DNA of 64,000 nucleotides, taken from positions 70,724 to 134,723 of the forward strand of contig CAYOEA010000004.1 in assembly GCA_964402995.1 (NCBI GenBank), read 5' to 3'. The stretch comes from GCA-2686295 sp964402995. Lineage in GTDB: Archaea; Nanobdellota; Nanobdellia; Woesearchaeales; GCA-2686295. Numbering within the stretch: position 1 is the stretch's first letter; every line of letters starts with the position of its first letter. Position numbers and translations under genes: made by a program. The notes below the pieces were generated by a model. The model was not told where the DNA came from. It did not search any database and worked only from the letters and a program-made list of their open reading frames with translations. Of this stretch, positions 62,970 through 64,000 are shown piece by piece.

Positions 62970-64000
62970 CTATTTATAGTCAAAACTTCAAACCAGATAA
63001 TGAAGCAGTATCAAAAGAAATAAATGTTATTCTTGAAAACATAAATGGAAAAAATGTTTTAAAATTATGGAATATAGATTTTAATAAAATAAAATTTAAA
63101 TTCACCCCAAAAAAAATTTCATATTATTTTTTAGGACATATATTGTTACTGCCAAAACTAATATTTAATAGCAGAAAAGGATTTAATCATATTTATACTT
63201 CTCTTGGTGACACATTATTTTTGCCATTCATAAGCAAATATAACACAATTTTAACATCTGGTGCGAACTGCATATTTGATAAACAAAAAATAATGAGAAG
63301 AAAAAAATATCTTGATAAAATAAAATTAATAATAATAGAAACTGAACTTGAAAAAAATAAATTAGAAGAATGGGGATTTAATAAAAATAAAATAAAACTA
63401 ATAAGACAAGGAGTTAATCTGAAACATTTCAAATATAAAAAAGAAAAGGAATTCAAAGTGTTATTTGCAACTTCCCCACCTAAGAAAAATAAATTTGAAG
63501 AGAGAGGTATATATTTATTATTAGATGTAGTACAAGAAATGAAAAATACTAAATTTGTATTTGTATGGAGAAATAAACATTACAAAAAACTAATGTTTGA
63601 AGTTAAAAAAAGGAACATAAAAAACTTAGAAATAATAAATCAACAAACAAACATGAAAAAGATATATGAAAATATAAGTTGTACGATTGTTCCATTTACT
63701 AAATTTGACAATCATCATAAATTAATTCCGCTCACATTAATTGAATCATTAGCATCAGGAAAACCTATAATTAGCACCAATAAAACAGACATGGTTAATA
63801 TAGTAAATAAAGAAAAAATTGGTCTAATTACTAATCCTGACAAATTAAGTTTAATAAATGCGATAAATAATTTAAAAGAAAATTATGAACAATATCAAAA
63901 AAATTGTGAACGAACAGCTAAAAAATACTTTGATGAAAAAATATTTTTAAAAAAATATAAAATAGTTTACGAACCAATTAATTTTAAAAATGGTACTCTA
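62954..64000 (+). CDS. GT4-like glycosyltransferase, 3' end cut by window edge
   Basis: 349 codons are visible, starting MSKEITIYSQNFKPDNEAVS. The GT-B C-terminal domain shows KVLFATSPPKKNKFEERGIY, PFTKFDNHHKLIPLTLIESLASGKPII and DKLSLINAINNL. The acceptor-side domain is less standard. It overlaps the preceding methyltransferase by 16 bp. The stop is beyond the window. Confidence 0.75.
   Translation, partial: MSKEITIYSQNFKPDNEAVSKEINVILENINGKNVLKLWNIDFNKIKFKFTPKKISYYFLGHILLLPKLIFNSRKGFNHIYTSLGDTLFLPFISKYNTILTSGANCIFDKQKIMRRKKYLDKIKLIIIETELEKNKLEEWGFNKNKIKLIRQGVNLKHFKYKKEKEFKVLFATSPPKKNKFEERGIYLLLDVVQEMKNTKFVFVWRNKHYKKLMFEVKKRNIKNLEIINQQTNMKKIYENISCTIVPFTKFDNHHKLIPLTLIESLASGKPIISTNKTDMVNIVNKEKIGLITNPDKLSLINAINNLKENYEQYQKNCERTAKKYFDEKIFLKKYKIVYEPINFKNGTL

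Overview
The window is AT-rich DNA from an archaeon, most likely a DPANN lineage (Woesearchaeota/Pacearchaeota-like). The archaeal signs are a replication factor C large subunit, an archaellum-type ATPase and platform protein, an AglB/STT3 oligosaccharyltransferase, a geranylgeranyl-reductase-type flavoprotein, an intron-containing tRNA-Trp(CCA), TATA boxes about 25-30 bp upstream of leaderless starts, and a few strong GGAGGTGA-like Shine-Dalgarno sites. Several genes look bacterial (a bacterial-type AspRS, AsnA, a NodU/CmcH carbamoyltransferase). The phylum is inferred from gene content and style, because no database search was possible.

Layout. 1-5.9 kb: end-truncated asnS, asnA, a B12-type radical SAM enzyme, an AspRS lacking the usual bacterial insert domain, and an MBL-fold hydrolase. 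5.9-14.2 kb: an archaellum/type IV pilus-like locus with three tandem paralogous membrane proteins, two divergently transcribed coiled-coil proteins (one ArlCDE/FlaD-like), a large ArlI/FlaI-like ATPase, a double-domain ArlJ/TadC-like platform protein and a 72-residue protein. A 70-bp tandem repeat array with a 100-N assembly gap lies inside it. 14.5-18.3 kb: tRNA-Phe, a small OB-fold protein and two membrane proteins sharing one C-terminal cytoplasmic domain. 18.4-31.6 kb: a tandem-HTH regulator overlapping a 3,914-residue surface protein with two subtilisin domains, a MAM-like domain, a beta-helix and about twenty BspA-like repeats. A 286-residue secreted protein homologous to the giant's C terminus follows. 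31.8-37.2 kb: glyS, rfcL, a 56-residue Cys-rich protein, a YchF/OLA1-like GTPase, an acidic coiled-coil protein and tRNA-Trp. 37.3-50.6 kb: four large envelope proteins, including a 2,300-residue cadherin/Ig-like repeat protein and an 817-residue protein whose C-terminal third reads like a beta-barrel. 50.8-64 kb: a geranylgeranyl reductase, then a glycan assembly region (GT2, two SMR-type flippase subunits, STT3, carbamoyltransferase, SxtJ-like small proteins, DUF2304, three GT4-like glycosyltransferases, two methyltransferases).

The genes fit a cell that invests heavily in its surface. Glycans made in the 51-64 kb region could be flipped and transferred by STT3 onto the sequon-rich giants at 18.9-31.6 kb and 37-48 kb. 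The pilus-like ATPase and platform may build or export a surface structure.

The least expected signal is not a protein. Downstream of both tRNA genes, and of two minus-strand protein genes, short copies of the gene's own 3' end recur 70-130 bp away. At both tRNAs the intervening DNA folds into a similar series of three hairpins.
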